From positions 3,065,001-3,129,000 of the forward strand of contig NZ_CP092473.1 in NCBI RefSeq assembly GCF_014287515.2: a stretch of 64,000 bases of DNA, written 5' to 3'. The translations under genes and the position numbers were made by a program. Below are positions 55,063 through 63,933 of the stretch, piece by piece (position 1 is the stretch's first letter; every line of letters starts with the position of its first letter). A model generated the notes under the pieces. It searched no databases, was not told the origin of the DNA, and saw only the letters and a list, made by a program, of their open reading frames with translations. The stretch comes from Roseburia rectibacter (GTDB taxonomy: Bacteria; Bacillota; Clostridia; Lachnospirales; Lachnospiraceae).

Positions 55063-57654
55063 CTATTTCTTCCCGTCAAAAAAACTGTTCACCCAGTTAT
55101 CACTCTCGAAACTGAAAAATTCTGCTTTCCCCAGATAAAGTTCATCTATTTTACAGTAAACCGGAACAACCTGAAATCCCCATTCCTCCTGTTCTGCCCA
55201 TACGAAGAACTTCACATCTCCATTCTCAATACTGTCCGTCTCTTTCTGTAGAATATGGGAACCATAAACCGCCTCAATCTCCTCATAGCTTTTCTGTGAA
55301 AAATCTTCTTGCCTGCATACATACTGAAAACGGCAATGTTCCTCCCCGTCCGTATTTTTCAAATACAGCGGAAGAATCAAATCCTCCATATTCCTCGAAA
55401 TAGTTCCCGCCGTATCCCAGTCTTTAAAACCATCCACCAGTACCACTTCTTTTCCATTATGGGTATAAGCGGTAATCCGATAGGGGAACACAGCTTTCCC
55501 ATTGTTCAGGTGAATATCTGCCAGCCCATATTTCCGGTCACGCAGATATTTCAGCGCCCCGTCCACACAAGTCATCTTTAATTCAAAATCTGCCGCATCA
55601 ATATTCGCCCTTTTCCGAAACTGTATCATTCTCCCCGGAACGAACTCTTTTAACGCATCCTTGAACAAATCAATCTTGCAGGACTGCCCCGTCAGCTTAA
55701 TAAAGGAAAAATCCTGTATTCTTCCGCTGTGGTATAATTCCTCCATAAATTTCTGTACAATGCCGTATATCTCGCCGGATAACAGCAGCTCTATCTCAAA
55801 ATAGTTCATCATCACTTCCGGTATCATCTTTTCCACCGTAAGGCTGTTCCCTTTCCAGAAAGACAGCTTCCACTTATCCAATAAAACAGTATTTTCCCTC
55901 TGCTCCTTCTGTTCCGAAGTTACCGTGACCTCCAACGCTCCGACTTTCCCATAAAATAGTTTTTTTATCTGTTCCGCTGTATTAAATAAGGTATAAAAAT
56001 TATTTTTTACCTTGTAATATTCGCTGCGGTTATATCTCTCAAAATCTGCAAAACGTGTCGGCAGTGTCTCTTCCGCTTTCTGATATTCCTGTTCCAAATA
56101 CTGATAAAACTCCTTTACTCCATGCGAATCAATAAAACGGTAAATATCCGTATCCATGTATTCTAGAATTTCTTTCACACTGCTTACATTCTGATTTCCT
56201 TTGGCACGCACCAGTGCGATTTTCAATATCTGCATAATGCGGTATGTCAGGTTATTTCCGCCAAAGTCCGTATCGCCGTTTTCGTATGTAGTTTCCATAT
56301 AGATTTTGTAAGCGGCTCTGCGGTCCTGAATGCGAAAACGATAAGAGCATAAATCTGTTGTCCCTCCTCCACAGTCTATGATAAGCGCTTCATATTCTTC
56401 ATTTTCTTCCAAAGTATCCTGCTCTAACATATTAGAAATGGTGTTATATAATACAGCCATTCCCTCATCGAGCATCGTTTCCTGACCCGCCATATATTCC
56501 GGCAGTATCTCCCGGAACATTCTGCGGAAATAATGCTTCTGCTTCACCGGACTTGAGATATGTACCTGAGAAATGCGGCATTTAAAACGGTTCTCCGTTT
56601 TTCTTATGATATACAGGAAAAATCGACGTAAAATCTCCGCCCGCTTTACCAGCCTCCGCCGTCCCTGTCTGTCAACAATTTCTTCCTCTTTGTCATATTC
56701 CCCAATCCAGCGTTTCACATCATAAAAGACACAAAAACCCTCATCCACATAACTTGCATTTGCCAGCCTTATCGCATCATAACCGAACAGCAGCTTGTAA
56801 TCCTCTTCTTCCACTGCCAATACTCCAATCACGCTAGGCAATAGCATACTTTCTCCGTTACCATCCTCAAAAGCTGTATAATTTATCTCATTTTCCCTGC
56901 AATTTTTTACCGCAGCCTGCTCTCCGACATTTTCAAAATAAGCAGAATCCAGATACACCCCGGCAGTGGTATTTACAGAACCAAAATCAATCGCCATAGG
57001 CAGCATCAGTGTGACAGGTTTTCTCACCACAAAATCAATCAGTGGTATACTGTAAACCTCGATATGCTCCGGCAGTATCGTCTGCTCTCCATAGTACAGG
57101 TGATACATACACTCTGAGTTCTGACGTCCCATGCAGAAAATCCTGTAATCTTTTCTCTGCGTCTCCCGTGTCTCTAGCTCCGCCGCCTTGGTAAGATACA
57201 ATTTTTCCTGTTTTCCCCCATGCTCTTTGAGATTTAAAATCGCACAGAGCGTCTTATCGCTTCCTATTAAAAAGGCATTTGTTCCTGCCAACTCTTTCTT
57301 ATAAGGAATGGTATAGTCGTCATAATACTCGATAGACAGTCCCTCATAAGCTAAAATCTGGGACTGGCAGTATAATTCTTCACTGGGCTTTATTACAATC
57401 CTGGTATTTTTTAAAAATTCCTCTACCCGCTCTTCTCCCCTTTTTTTCCTGTCACAGATAAGGAAGTCCTGTCTTTTTCCCATGTAACGCATAATCGTCT
57501 GGATCAGTTCTTCTTTATCGAGAGGGTGTATCACACCGTTCATAATCTTTTCACGACGGCAGATTTCCCTTAGCTGATAGGTGGTCATCAACTCCAGTTC
57601 TGATTTTTCATATTTCATTTCGTTTTTCCTTGTATCCGTTCCGGTTGCCTCCAT
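55063..57654 (-). CDS. Hsp70/actin-fold ATPase of the secretion locus
   Basis: An 863-residue protein. The N-terminal segment (about 15-60) looks SAP-like (LMTTYQLREICRREKI). The actin/Hsp70 ATPase core starts at about 225 with phosphate-1 AIDFGSVNTTAGVY, has phosphate-2 ALIIDCGGGTTDLCSYRF and an adenosine motif IKLTGQSCKIDLFKD. It is larger than DnaK and lacks its C-terminal substrate domain pattern. With the J-domain protein at the head of the operon it may form a dedicated chaperone pair for assembly or recycling. The ATG at 57654 has GGAGG 8 nt upstream; a GTG three codons earlier is possible. Confidence 0.75.
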   Translation of the reverse strand: MEATGTDTRKNEMKYEKSELELMTTYQLREICRREKIMNGVIHPLDKEELIQTIMRYMGKRQDFLICDRKKRGEERVEEFLKNTRIVIKPSEELYCQSQILAYEGLSIEYYDDYTIPYKKELAGTNAFLIGSDKTLCAILNLKEHGGKQEKLYLTKAAELETRETQRKDYRIFCMGRQNSECMYHLYYGEQTILPEHIEVYSIPLIDFVVRKPVTLMLPMAIDFGSVNTTAGVYLDSAYFENVGEQAAVKNCRENEINYTAFEDGNGESMLLPSVIGVLAVEEEDYKLLFGYDAIRLANASYVDEGFCVFYDVKRWIGEYDKEEEIVDRQGRRRLVKRAEILRRFFLYIIRKTENRFKCRISQVHISSPVKQKHYFRRMFREILPEYMAGQETMLDEGMAVLYNTISNMLEQDTLEENEEYEALIIDCGGGTTDLCSYRFRIQDRRAAYKIYMETTYENGDTDFGGNNLTYRIMQILKIALVRAKGNQNVSSVKEILEYMDTDIYRFIDSHGVKEFYQYLEQEYQKAEETLPTRFADFERYNRSEYYKVKNNFYTLFNTAEQIKKLFYGKVGALEVTVTSEQKEQRENTVLLDKWKLSFWKGNSLTVEKMIPEVMMNYFEIELLLSGEIYGIVQKFMEELYHSGRIQDFSFIKLTGQSCKIDLFKDALKEFVPGRMIQFRKRANIDAADFELKMTCVDGALKYLRDRKYGLADIHLNNGKAVFPYRITAYTHNGKEVVLVDGFKDWDTAGTISRNMEDLILPLYLKNTDGEEHCRFQYVCRQEDFSQKSYEEIEAVYGSHILQKETDSIENGDVKFFVWAEQEEWGFQVVPVYCKIDELYLGKAEFFSFESDNWVNSFFDGKK

Positions 57655-57671
57655 ACCTATCACCTCCGCCT

Positions 57672-58364
57672 CTATATTAAAAGTACCTTATCTAATATCA
57701 TAGTTTCTTCTATTTCCAAAATTCCGAAATGTTCCAGATAAAAAACTTCTGTCCTCACTCCTATCGGTAAAAAAGTGTCTAATAAAAATTGAACCCTTTT
57801 CCTTTCTTCCTGCGTTTCTGCACTTCCAACGTAAATATAAAGCTCATTGGCACAATCCATGCTGACGTATATCATGGAATTTATATATATCTCCTGAAAC
57901 AACCATTTGAAAATTTCAAGATAATTGCGGGAAGCCACCACATCCATGAGAGCCAGTACAAGATATCTTTTTTCATACCGTGAAAATAACCGCATTGCCG
58001 CCTTTGCCTTACTTCCAAACTGTCCGCTTCCCAATTCCTCTGCTAAGAACTTAAGATAGTAATCTTTTTTGCTCATGCCCATCCTCAAGTCCGTCAATGC
58101 CAGATAATGAAAGACTGTATCCACAAAGATTTCCCTTGTCTTTTCATATTCCTTTTGGTTAATATCCAATATCTCACTGAAAATATCAAAAAAGCGGTAA
58201 AATGGATTTACCTCTACAACAGTCTGCTCTACGGTCTGCGTATTTAAGTCACTAAAGGAAACCTCCAGATATGGGTTTCGCACCTCTGCCACCTCATACC
58301 GCAAATCGGCTTCCCTGATTCCATTTTTTTCTGCTGCCAGCACAACCTCCCAGATATACTGCAT
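57672..58364 (-). CDS. conserved secretion-locus protein, unknown
   Basis: A 230-residue helical protein (MQYIWEVVLAAEKNGIREAD, VNPFYRFFDIFSEILDINQK, AMRLFSRYEKRYLVLALMDV, FLPIGVRTEVFYLEHFGILE). No recognised family. The ending recalls small baseplate proteins of contractile tails, but this is only an impression. AGGAG lies 9 nt before the ATG. Confidence 0.6.
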   Translation of the reverse strand: MQYIWEVVLAAEKNGIREADLRYEVAEVRNPYLEVSFSDLNTQTVEQTVVEVNPFYRFFDIFSEILDINQKEYEKTREIFVDTVFHYLALTDLRMGMSKKDYYLKFLAEELGSGQFGSKAKAAMRLFSRYEKRYLVLALMDVVASRNYLEIFKWLFQEIYINSMIYVSMDCANELYIYVGSAETQEERKRVQFLLDTFLPIGVRTEVFYLEHFGILEIEETMILDKVLLI

Positions 58365-58437
58365 ACACTTAAACTCCTTTGTCCTATGTCCTGTCTCCCT
58401 GTCGTTTTACAAGGCTGTACCGCCTAACATAAAATGG

Positions 58438-59682
58438 TTAAAGGTGCGAATCCATCAGAATACCAACACACTTATATTCACAGACCGATAACTGTATCTG
58501 TGACACAAAAAAACGTACCATATCTTCGCAAAAATTGTTTTTCTGTCCCTTTCGTCTAAAATACAATGCCAGAATTTTTCTTGTCTCCATCGGGAAAACG
58601 GTATTTCCCAAAAATGGATTCATATCCCCTTCCAGACAGGACTCCGGTGGTGTTTCAAGCACCTCACACTTTTCTAACTCTACATAAACATTATGTTCAA
58701 AGCTCTGTACCATCCAAAACAACTCTGTCCGGCTGTCAAGGGAACTTTCCTGCCGTTCTCTGTAATTTTGAAAAAAACTGCTTTTTCTGCTGTTGCTTAA
58801 CATTTCGCAGGTATACCCATGGGAACTTGTATCTATCTTTCCAATAAAGCGGTATGCCTCCCAATCACGAAAGGATTCTTTCAATGAGGTCATGATAATT
58901 TTGTCTTTTTCATGCCTGACCTTAAGAACATCTTCATTGATTCCAAGCATATATCCGCTGTCCAAATCATAGTTTTTTAAATCCAGTTCATGTTCATAAT
59001 ATTTCTCATCAATGCACGGAACCATAAATTTACGGCACTGAAATGTGAACTTTTCTATATTCCATAACAGCAGCATGTCATTTTTAATATCTTCCTCATA
59101 GCTGCCAAAATCTATTTTCAAACCGTTTCCATCCGTTTCCCCGTCCGTATCTATTTCATAAAATCTATCCAGATATCCCGTATTGACTGTTGTCCAGCAT
59201 ATCTTGTTATAGACGAATACCTGATACAGCTCCGACAACGCCTGCTGATAACATTTTGCTTTGTGCACCCGGACGGTATAGGATTTGCCGCTGTCATCGA
59301 CCCCTTGAAAATCTGCTGCTTTTTCAAATTCTGCTTTCTTTTGATAACTGCCCGCAAAATAGATAATGCAGGGCATTGCTTCCTGCTTCTCCTGCTCCTT
59401 ATCCTCCTGCAGTAATGCCGGAACAACCGGGTACAGTGTTCCGTTGATAGGGTCATAATCTTTCTGGGTGATAACCGTCATAGAGACTGCATATTTCTCA
59501 TTTGGAATCTCTATTTCCCGTTTGATTTGATTTTCCAAATCCAGATACCGTTTTTCCATCCGTTCAAAAATGGGCACAAGACCTTCCAACAATATTTCCC
59601 TTGCGTCCTTCCGCTCGTCCAGATCCTCTATTTCTGTCAGCCTTTTTCGTATGTGCTGCTGTAAATCTGTAATACTTTCCAC
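58438..59682 (-). CDS. conserved secretion-locus protein, unknown
   Basis: A 414-residue protein with an N-terminal coiled coil (about 1-60, FERMEKRYLDLENQIKREIE) and a mixed C-terminal region (YEHELDLKNYDLDSGYMLGI, FRRKGQKNNFCEDMVRFFVS). No family recognised. It starts at GTG with AGGGG 8 nt upstream, which overlaps the stop of the phosphatase gene. Could be a baseplate component. Confidence 0.6.
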   Translation of the reverse strand: MESITDLQQHIRKRLTEIEDLDERKDAREILLEGLVPIFERMEKRYLDLENQIKREIEIPNEKYAVSMTVITQKDYDPINGTLYPVVPALLQEDKEQEKQEAMPCIIYFAGSYQKKAEFEKAADFQGVDDSGKSYTVRVHKAKCYQQALSELYQVFVYNKICWTTVNTGYLDRFYEIDTDGETDGNGLKIDFGSYEEDIKNDMLLLWNIEKFTFQCRKFMVPCIDEKYYEHELDLKNYDLDSGYMLGINEDVLKVRHEKDKIIMTSLKESFRDWEAYRFIGKIDTSSHGYTCEMLSNSRKSSFFQNYRERQESSLDSRTELFWMVQSFEHNVYVELEKCEVLETPPESCLEGDMNPFLGNTVFPMETRKILALYFRRKGQKNNFCEDMVRFFVSQIQLSVCEYKCVGILMDSHL

Positions 59683-59687
59683 AATAT

Positions 59688-61439
59688 TTACCCCTCTGTG
59701 ATCTGCATATCAATATCGCTCAAAATTCCCTCTATCCTCTGCACATCTTCATCACTCCCAAGTTCCTGATAAACCGATTTTGCAGACAGATACTGTGATT
59801 TTGCTCCCCACAAATCCCCGGACTGCCGGCAGGCTTCTCCCTGGCTTTCATAGGCAGCCGCCGTATTTTTCTGTTTCTCCTGTTCACTTAATTTTTCTTC
59901 TACGGCATCCAATTTTTTCTGTGCATCTTCCTGTCCCGCCGTATCCGCTACTTCACCATATTTGGTAACTGCCATCGTATAATAAACTTTCGCCCCAACA
60001 TAATCTTTTTCCAGACATGCCTTATCTCCCGCTGCCACCATCTCCGCTGCGGCAACTGTCTGCTGTGCCTGACTGTCTGCTTCTTCCTGTGCCGCGCTCT
60101 CGGCATCTGCCTTTTCCTCATAAAGCTTTTCCAGAGAATCCATAGCGGTCTGTTTGCCCTCCGTATCATGTACGGACAATGCAGCTTTTTTTGCCAGCAG
60201 ATACTTCTCTTCCGCCCCATCATAATCGCCCTGCTCTAACAGGGAATCTCCAAGGTTTATATAATCCTCCACCGACAGGAATACGCTGATATTCTCCAGC
60301 TTATTTTCTATGTAATCCGTCCCTACATTGTCCGCATATCTGGTGCGATCCAATGCAGAAAGATAGTATTCTTCGGCCGCTTCATAATCTGCGCTGCTGT
60401 AGCTTTCATCTGCCAGTATCACAGTCTCTATCACAAAGGAATATTCCTGCAGACGGTTTCTCATACTGCTGTTTTTCAGCTTTTCTGCCAGTTTCTGCGC
60501 CTGCTCGCATTCCTCCTTTGCCCTGACATAATTTCCGGTATTGATATATTCCACCGTATTGGTAAAATGATAATTCATATCCTCAGTACGCTGCACTTTT
60601 CTATCACGCAGAAACCACAGCACCACACCGATAACGATTGCCGCTATGACAACAATAACCGTAATCATCACTATTTTTTTTATCCGTTTCCGCTTCTCTG
60701 GATTTTGGTATACTTTATTTACAAAAATAACTGCCAGCGTATAGTTGTCCAGATTCTCCGGCTGTCTTGAAAGCAGTAAGTCCTCGATATTATCCACCGT
60801 TGTCTGCACTTCGTTGTCAGCTTCTGCAAAGACATCATCCAGTTCCGCCTCGTCCACATTCTCCCAGATTCCCCTTGTATACAGAGCAATCATGTCGGTT
60901 TCCGCCAGCTTTATCTTCTTTGAAACCACGGGCTTAAAATTTTTCTGTCCCAGATAGGCATAAAGATTATTCCTCTCTTCATGCTGCATCAACTCATCTT
61001 TGGCAATTTTCTCCTGCTCCACCATCTCCTGGGCAAGAGACATATCCCTCGTCTGACGGTAAACCGCCCCTCCCCGGTACATGCGGAGCCTTGTGTTCCC
61101 CACATAGCCATATCTCATCTTCTGGTAATCCGTTACAACCACTGTAATAGATGCCTTTAACCGTCTGTCACTTTCTTTTCCTAACAATGCCCGGTTTGCC
61201 CGCTTTAACAATCTCTTTACAGCCCGCTTTGACAGAGATGGATTTTCCTGAAAACTAAGAATGACTGTCTCAATGGCAAGCCTTGCGCTTTCTACATCCG
61301 TGACCTCCGTAATTCCGTCTGCGATGACATAGCAGGCGAACTCATCTAATTCCACATACCCAAAATAATCTCTGTTTTTTAACCTGCTTCCCTCTTCGGA
61401 AATAAACCGTGCCTCAAAATCACTGTTCTGTTTTCTCAT
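59688..61439 (-). CDS. membrane PP2C phosphatase with TPR-like C-terminus
   Basis: A 583-residue protein: PP2C domain (about 1-245) with YFGYVELDEFACYVIADGIT and RYGYVGNTRLRMYRGGAVYR, a basic stretch, one transmembrane helix (about 258-280), then an external or periplasm-side helical repeat region (about 290-580) with recurring AEEYYLSALDRTRYA-type units typical of TPR. PP2C enzymes reverse Ser/Thr phosphorylation; in type VI secretion PppA resets the FHA switch. The TPR tail may bind the apparatus. Some catalytic Asp residues are less clear, so activity is uncertain. Confidence 0.75.
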   Translation of the reverse strand: MRKQNSDFEARFISEEGSRLKNRDYFGYVELDEFACYVIADGITEVTDVESARLAIETVILSFQENPSLSKRAVKRLLKRANRALLGKESDRRLKASITVVVTDYQKMRYGYVGNTRLRMYRGGAVYRQTRDMSLAQEMVEQEKIAKDELMQHEERNNLYAYLGQKNFKPVVSKKIKLAETDMIALYTRGIWENVDEAELDDVFAEADNEVQTTVDNIEDLLLSRQPENLDNYTLAVIFVNKVYQNPEKRKRIKKIVMITVIVVIAAIVIGVVLWFLRDRKVQRTEDMNYHFTNTVEYINTGNYVRAKEECEQAQKLAEKLKNSSMRNRLQEYSFVIETVILADESYSSADYEAAEEYYLSALDRTRYADNVGTDYIENKLENISVFLSVEDYINLGDSLLEQGDYDGAEEKYLLAKKAALSVHDTEGKQTAMDSLEKLYEEKADAESAAQEEADSQAQQTVAAAEMVAAGDKACLEKDYVGAKVYYTMAVTKYGEVADTAGQEDAQKKLDAVEEKLSEQEKQKNTAAAYESQGEACRQSGDLWGAKSQYLSAKSVYQELGSDEDVQRIEGILSDIDMQITEG

Positions 61440-62266
61440 GTCATTTCTCCAACTCTTATCAGAATTACGCTGGCATTATCCTTATCGCCTTTTTTCTGAT
61501 TTACCAGTTCCACCAAATCAAATGCCATTCTCTTACAGCTTTTCTTCCGGGCTAAGCAGTCTTCCATCTCTTTCCATGTCACGCTCTCCTGCATTCCATT
61601 ACTGAAAACTGCCACCACATCCCCTTCCTGTAAGCGAACCGGCTTGTCGTAGAACTGTATTTCCTTAAAACCGTCTCTTCCCAGGTAATTGTAAATTCTT
61701 TTTTCCTGCAGCATAGACAGGGCATCTTCTCTTGTCAGAACGCCTTCCACATACTTATCCTGTGCCAGCACATCTACGGTGTGTCCCGTTCCAAGGGGAA
61801 CCAATTCCTCATTTCGGAATACTGCAATCTTTACATTCCCGACAATCCCGTAAAACAGAAATCCTCCCTGTATCATAACGGCGCTGACTGCCGCCATTCC
61901 TCTTCCCTCATCCATCTGTTTTAAAATTTCCCGGTTTGCCATCTGAAACGCTTTCTTAAAAAAATAGGACGGGTGGTCTGCCATGTTGTACGTTTCAAAA
62001 ATTTCTTTAAAAACCCGAATGACTGTCTTAGCAGCAATTCTGCCGCCCGCTTCTTTTCCCATTCCGTCTGCTAAAACCGCCAGTAAACCATTCTCATTTT
62101 CTTCTATTGTAAAGTAATCCATCTGTATTTCACGGCTGCCGATGGTCTTGCAGGCTCCCGTCTCATATCCCTCTCTGCTGCTCCGGAATACCAGACAAAA
62201 ACGGTACAAAAATGCAATCCCTAAGAAAGCGCATAAGATACAGACTGTCAGGTACGGGACATTCAT
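61436..62266 (-). CDS. membrane-anchored PP2C-type Ser/Thr phosphatase
   Basis: A 276-residue protein with an N-terminal helix (LTVCILCAFLGIAFLYRFCL) and a PP2C domain: LLAVLADGMGKEAGGRIAAK (catalytic DGMG), FYGIVGNVKIAVFRN, VVAVFSNGMQES and KGDKDNASVILIRV at the end with the final Asp. It overlaps both neighbours by 4 nt. With the FHA proteins it forms a likely phosphorylation switch; the matching kinase is not in the window. Confidence 0.85.
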   Translation of the reverse strand: MNVPYLTVCILCAFLGIAFLYRFCLVFRSSREGYETGACKTIGSREIQMDYFTIEENENGLLAVLADGMGKEAGGRIAAKTVIRVFKEIFETYNMADHPSYFFKKAFQMANREILKQMDEGRGMAAVSAVMIQGGFLFYGIVGNVKIAVFRNEELVPLGTGHTVDVLAQDKYVEGVLTREDALSMLQEKRIYNYLGRDGFKEIQFYDKPVRLQEGDVVAVFSNGMQESVTWKEMEDCLARKKSCKRMAFDLVELVNQKKGDKDNASVILIRVGEMT

Positions 62267-62769
62267 TTATCGTCCTCCCACATATAATGCTCCCCGCAGA
62301 AAGGGACAAAAAGGAATGTGCTCTCCCCCATCTCAATCACGTCATATGCACTTAACGGCTGCGGCAGATAGACCGCTTCACCGTTCAGATAGACCAGACC
62401 GTTGCTGTCTCCCGGCAAAATCATGTTCTCCCGTTTCTTCGCATCAAATACAATCACCGCATGATTTCTCCGTGCGATTTTGTTATCCCCCAGAATCTGA
62501 ATATCCATATCATCTGCCCGTCCCACAAAATTCTTTCCGTCCATGACCCGGTAATCTTTGCCTCTTCTCGGACCTTTTACGCATACAATCCAGCCGCAGA
62601 CCGGATTCTCCTCCTCCAGAAAAAGAATGTCCTCAATTTCTTCCTGCGATTTTTCCACTGACTTTTTTTCTTTCGTGGCTGTCTCAATATTGCAGTACGG
62701 ACACACTGTTCCATATCTCCTGCTTGAAAAAAGATGTCCGTTCTGACAGCGAATTAAATTTCCACTCAT
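62263..62769 (-). CDS. FHA-domain protein with zinc ribbon
   Basis: A 168-residue protein: N-terminal zinc-ribbon (RCQNGHLFSSRRYGTVCPYC) and a C-terminal FHA domain (about 75-155) with KNFVGRADDMDIQILGDNKI, RRNHAVIVFDAKKRENMIL, SNGLVYLNGEAVYL. FHA domains bind phosphothreonine. Like Fha of type VI systems it could read the phosphorylation state. It overlaps the phosphatase gene by 4 nt. GGAGG precedes the ATG. Confidence 0.85.
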   Translation of the reverse strand: MSGNLIRCQNGHLFSSRRYGTVCPYCNIETATKEKKSVEKSQEEIEDILFLEEENPVCGWIVCVKGPRRGKDYRVMDGKNFVGRADDMDIQILGDNKIARRNHAVIVFDAKKRENMILPGDSNGLVYLNGEAVYLPQPLSAYDVIEMGESTFLFVPFCGEHYMWEDDK

Positions 62770-62792
62770 GTTTTTTCCTCCATATGTACACG

Positions 62793-63329
62793 CTATTTTG
62801 CCCCTAATCTGGTATTCCCGATAAAAATAATATCGCCTGTGTTAATCCGGCAGGGATGCTCCCTTGACACCTGATACACTTTGCCATCCTTCGCATCCTG
62901 GATTCTTACACCGTTTCTGCTTCCTAAATCTTCAATATACCACTGCCCCGCCGCATAATTTAACACGGCGTGCTGACGGTCTGCCATTCCGCCATACTCT
63001 GTATTCTGAAGATTAATGTCCACGTTTTCCTTATGCTCGTCCCGTCCGATTAAAAGGGACGTCTTTCCGCCAATATGCCAGGCTGATATTTCGTTTCCCT
63101 CTTCATCTAACAGCAACAGTTCCTGTATTCCCCGCCCATTTCCTCTTTTTTTCTGTCTGCCGGACAGAGAATCCGTCACTGCCAGCAGCAAAAATGCCAG
63201 AAATACAATCCCGCAGACAGCCATAAGCGTATCCCGCCCCCTGCTCTGCTCCATATATGTAAAACATAGAATTATAATTGCAGCGGAAAGACTGCATATC
63301 ATCATGTCCATGAAATTTTTCTTATTCAT
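62793..63329 (-). CDS. membrane FHA-domain protein
   Basis: A 178-residue protein with two N-terminal membrane helices (about 5-52) and a C-terminal FHA domain with SLLIGRDEHKENVDINLQNT, MADRQHAVLNYAAGQWYIED, LGSRNGVRIQDA. GRD, SRNG and RQH are the classic FHA residues, so phosphothreonine binding is likely. It would place the phospho-signal reader at the membrane. I use the ATG at 63329 with GAGG just upstream; the frame extends 14 codons further without a site. Confidence 0.85.
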   Translation of the reverse strand: MNKKNFMDMMICSLSAAIIILCFTYMEQSRGRDTLMAVCGIVFLAFLLLAVTDSLSGRQKKRGNGRGIQELLLLDEEGNEISAWHIGGKTSLLIGRDEHKENVDINLQNTEYGGMADRQHAVLNYAAGQWYIEDLGSRNGVRIQDAKDGKVYQVSREHPCRINTGDIIFIGNTRLGAK

Positions 63330-63381
63330 TTTCACCTCAATATCACCGCAAATCTGCGTCTGAAAAATCAAATCGTCTTTC

Positions 63382-63825
63382 TCAACGTTTCAATCCCATA
63401 TAACGTTCAAATAAATCTGTCACATCCATGGGATTAATCTTTTGTTGCGTGCGATTCTCCTTTTTCTCACTCTGCTTTCCCATGGAAAAAAATCGTTCAA
63501 ATTCCTTTTCAATATCTCCCGGATCAATCGTTCCTCCTCCGGTATTCTTTCTGCCCGTCCCAGCACCGTTCCTTCCTGTCCCAGCGCTGTTCCTTCCTGC
63601 CGCACTTTTCTGTTCTTTCTGCGCTGCCCTAGCGTTGTACTCTTTTCTTTTTTGTTTATCGCTCAGAATCCGGTATGCCTCTCCGATTTCCTTAAACCGT
63701 TCCTCTGCCCGCTTATCTCCCGGATGTGTATCGGGGTGGCATTCTTTTGCCGCTTTTCTATATGCCTTTTTTATGGTGTCCTCATCAGCCGTTTGCGAAA
63801 CCCCTAATACATGATATGGATTCAT
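63382..63825 (-). CDS. J-domain protein
   Basis: A 147-residue protein with a J-domain (1-66): [40 protein letters not shown] with the HPD motif and [21 protein letters not shown] Gly/Arg/Thr/Asn-rich linker (about 70-100) leads to a helical tail. It lacks the zinc finger and C-terminal domains of DnaJ, so it is a specialised J-protein that probably stimulates the locus Hsp70-like ATPase. Confidence 0.9.
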   Translation of the reverse strand: MNPYHVLGVSQTADEDTIKKAYRKAAKECHPDTHPGDKRAEERFKEIGEAYRILSDKQKRKEYNARAAQKEQKSAAGRNSAGTGRNGAGTGRKNTGGGTIDPGDIEKEFERFFSMGKQSEKKENRTQQKINPMDVTDLFERYMGLKR

Positions 63826-63848
63826 ATTTGTTCCAACCTTTCATTCAT

Positions 63849-63885
63849 GGCAATAGAAAGCCCGTAAAATGCGCTTTCTATTGCC
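63849..63885 (-). other. strong intra-operon hairpin
   Basis: A perfect 13-bp stem (GGCAATAGAAAGC with GCTTTCTATTGCC). No U-run follows on the minus strand, so it is probably not a terminator. A second hairpin with GGCGCAG and CTGCGCC ends lies at 63893-63927. Paired hairpins after an upstream gene may protect a highly expressed mRNA end or mark a processing site. Confidence 0.55.
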
Positions 63886-63933
63886 GATTTAAGGCGCAGG
63901 CTGTCCTATTTGCTGACAATCTGCGCCCTGCTG

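Noticed and set aside
58438..59682. Naming the unknown secretion-locus proteins as specific baseplate subunits
   Set aside because: Position suggests it, but no motif supports a named subunit, so they are left as unknown.
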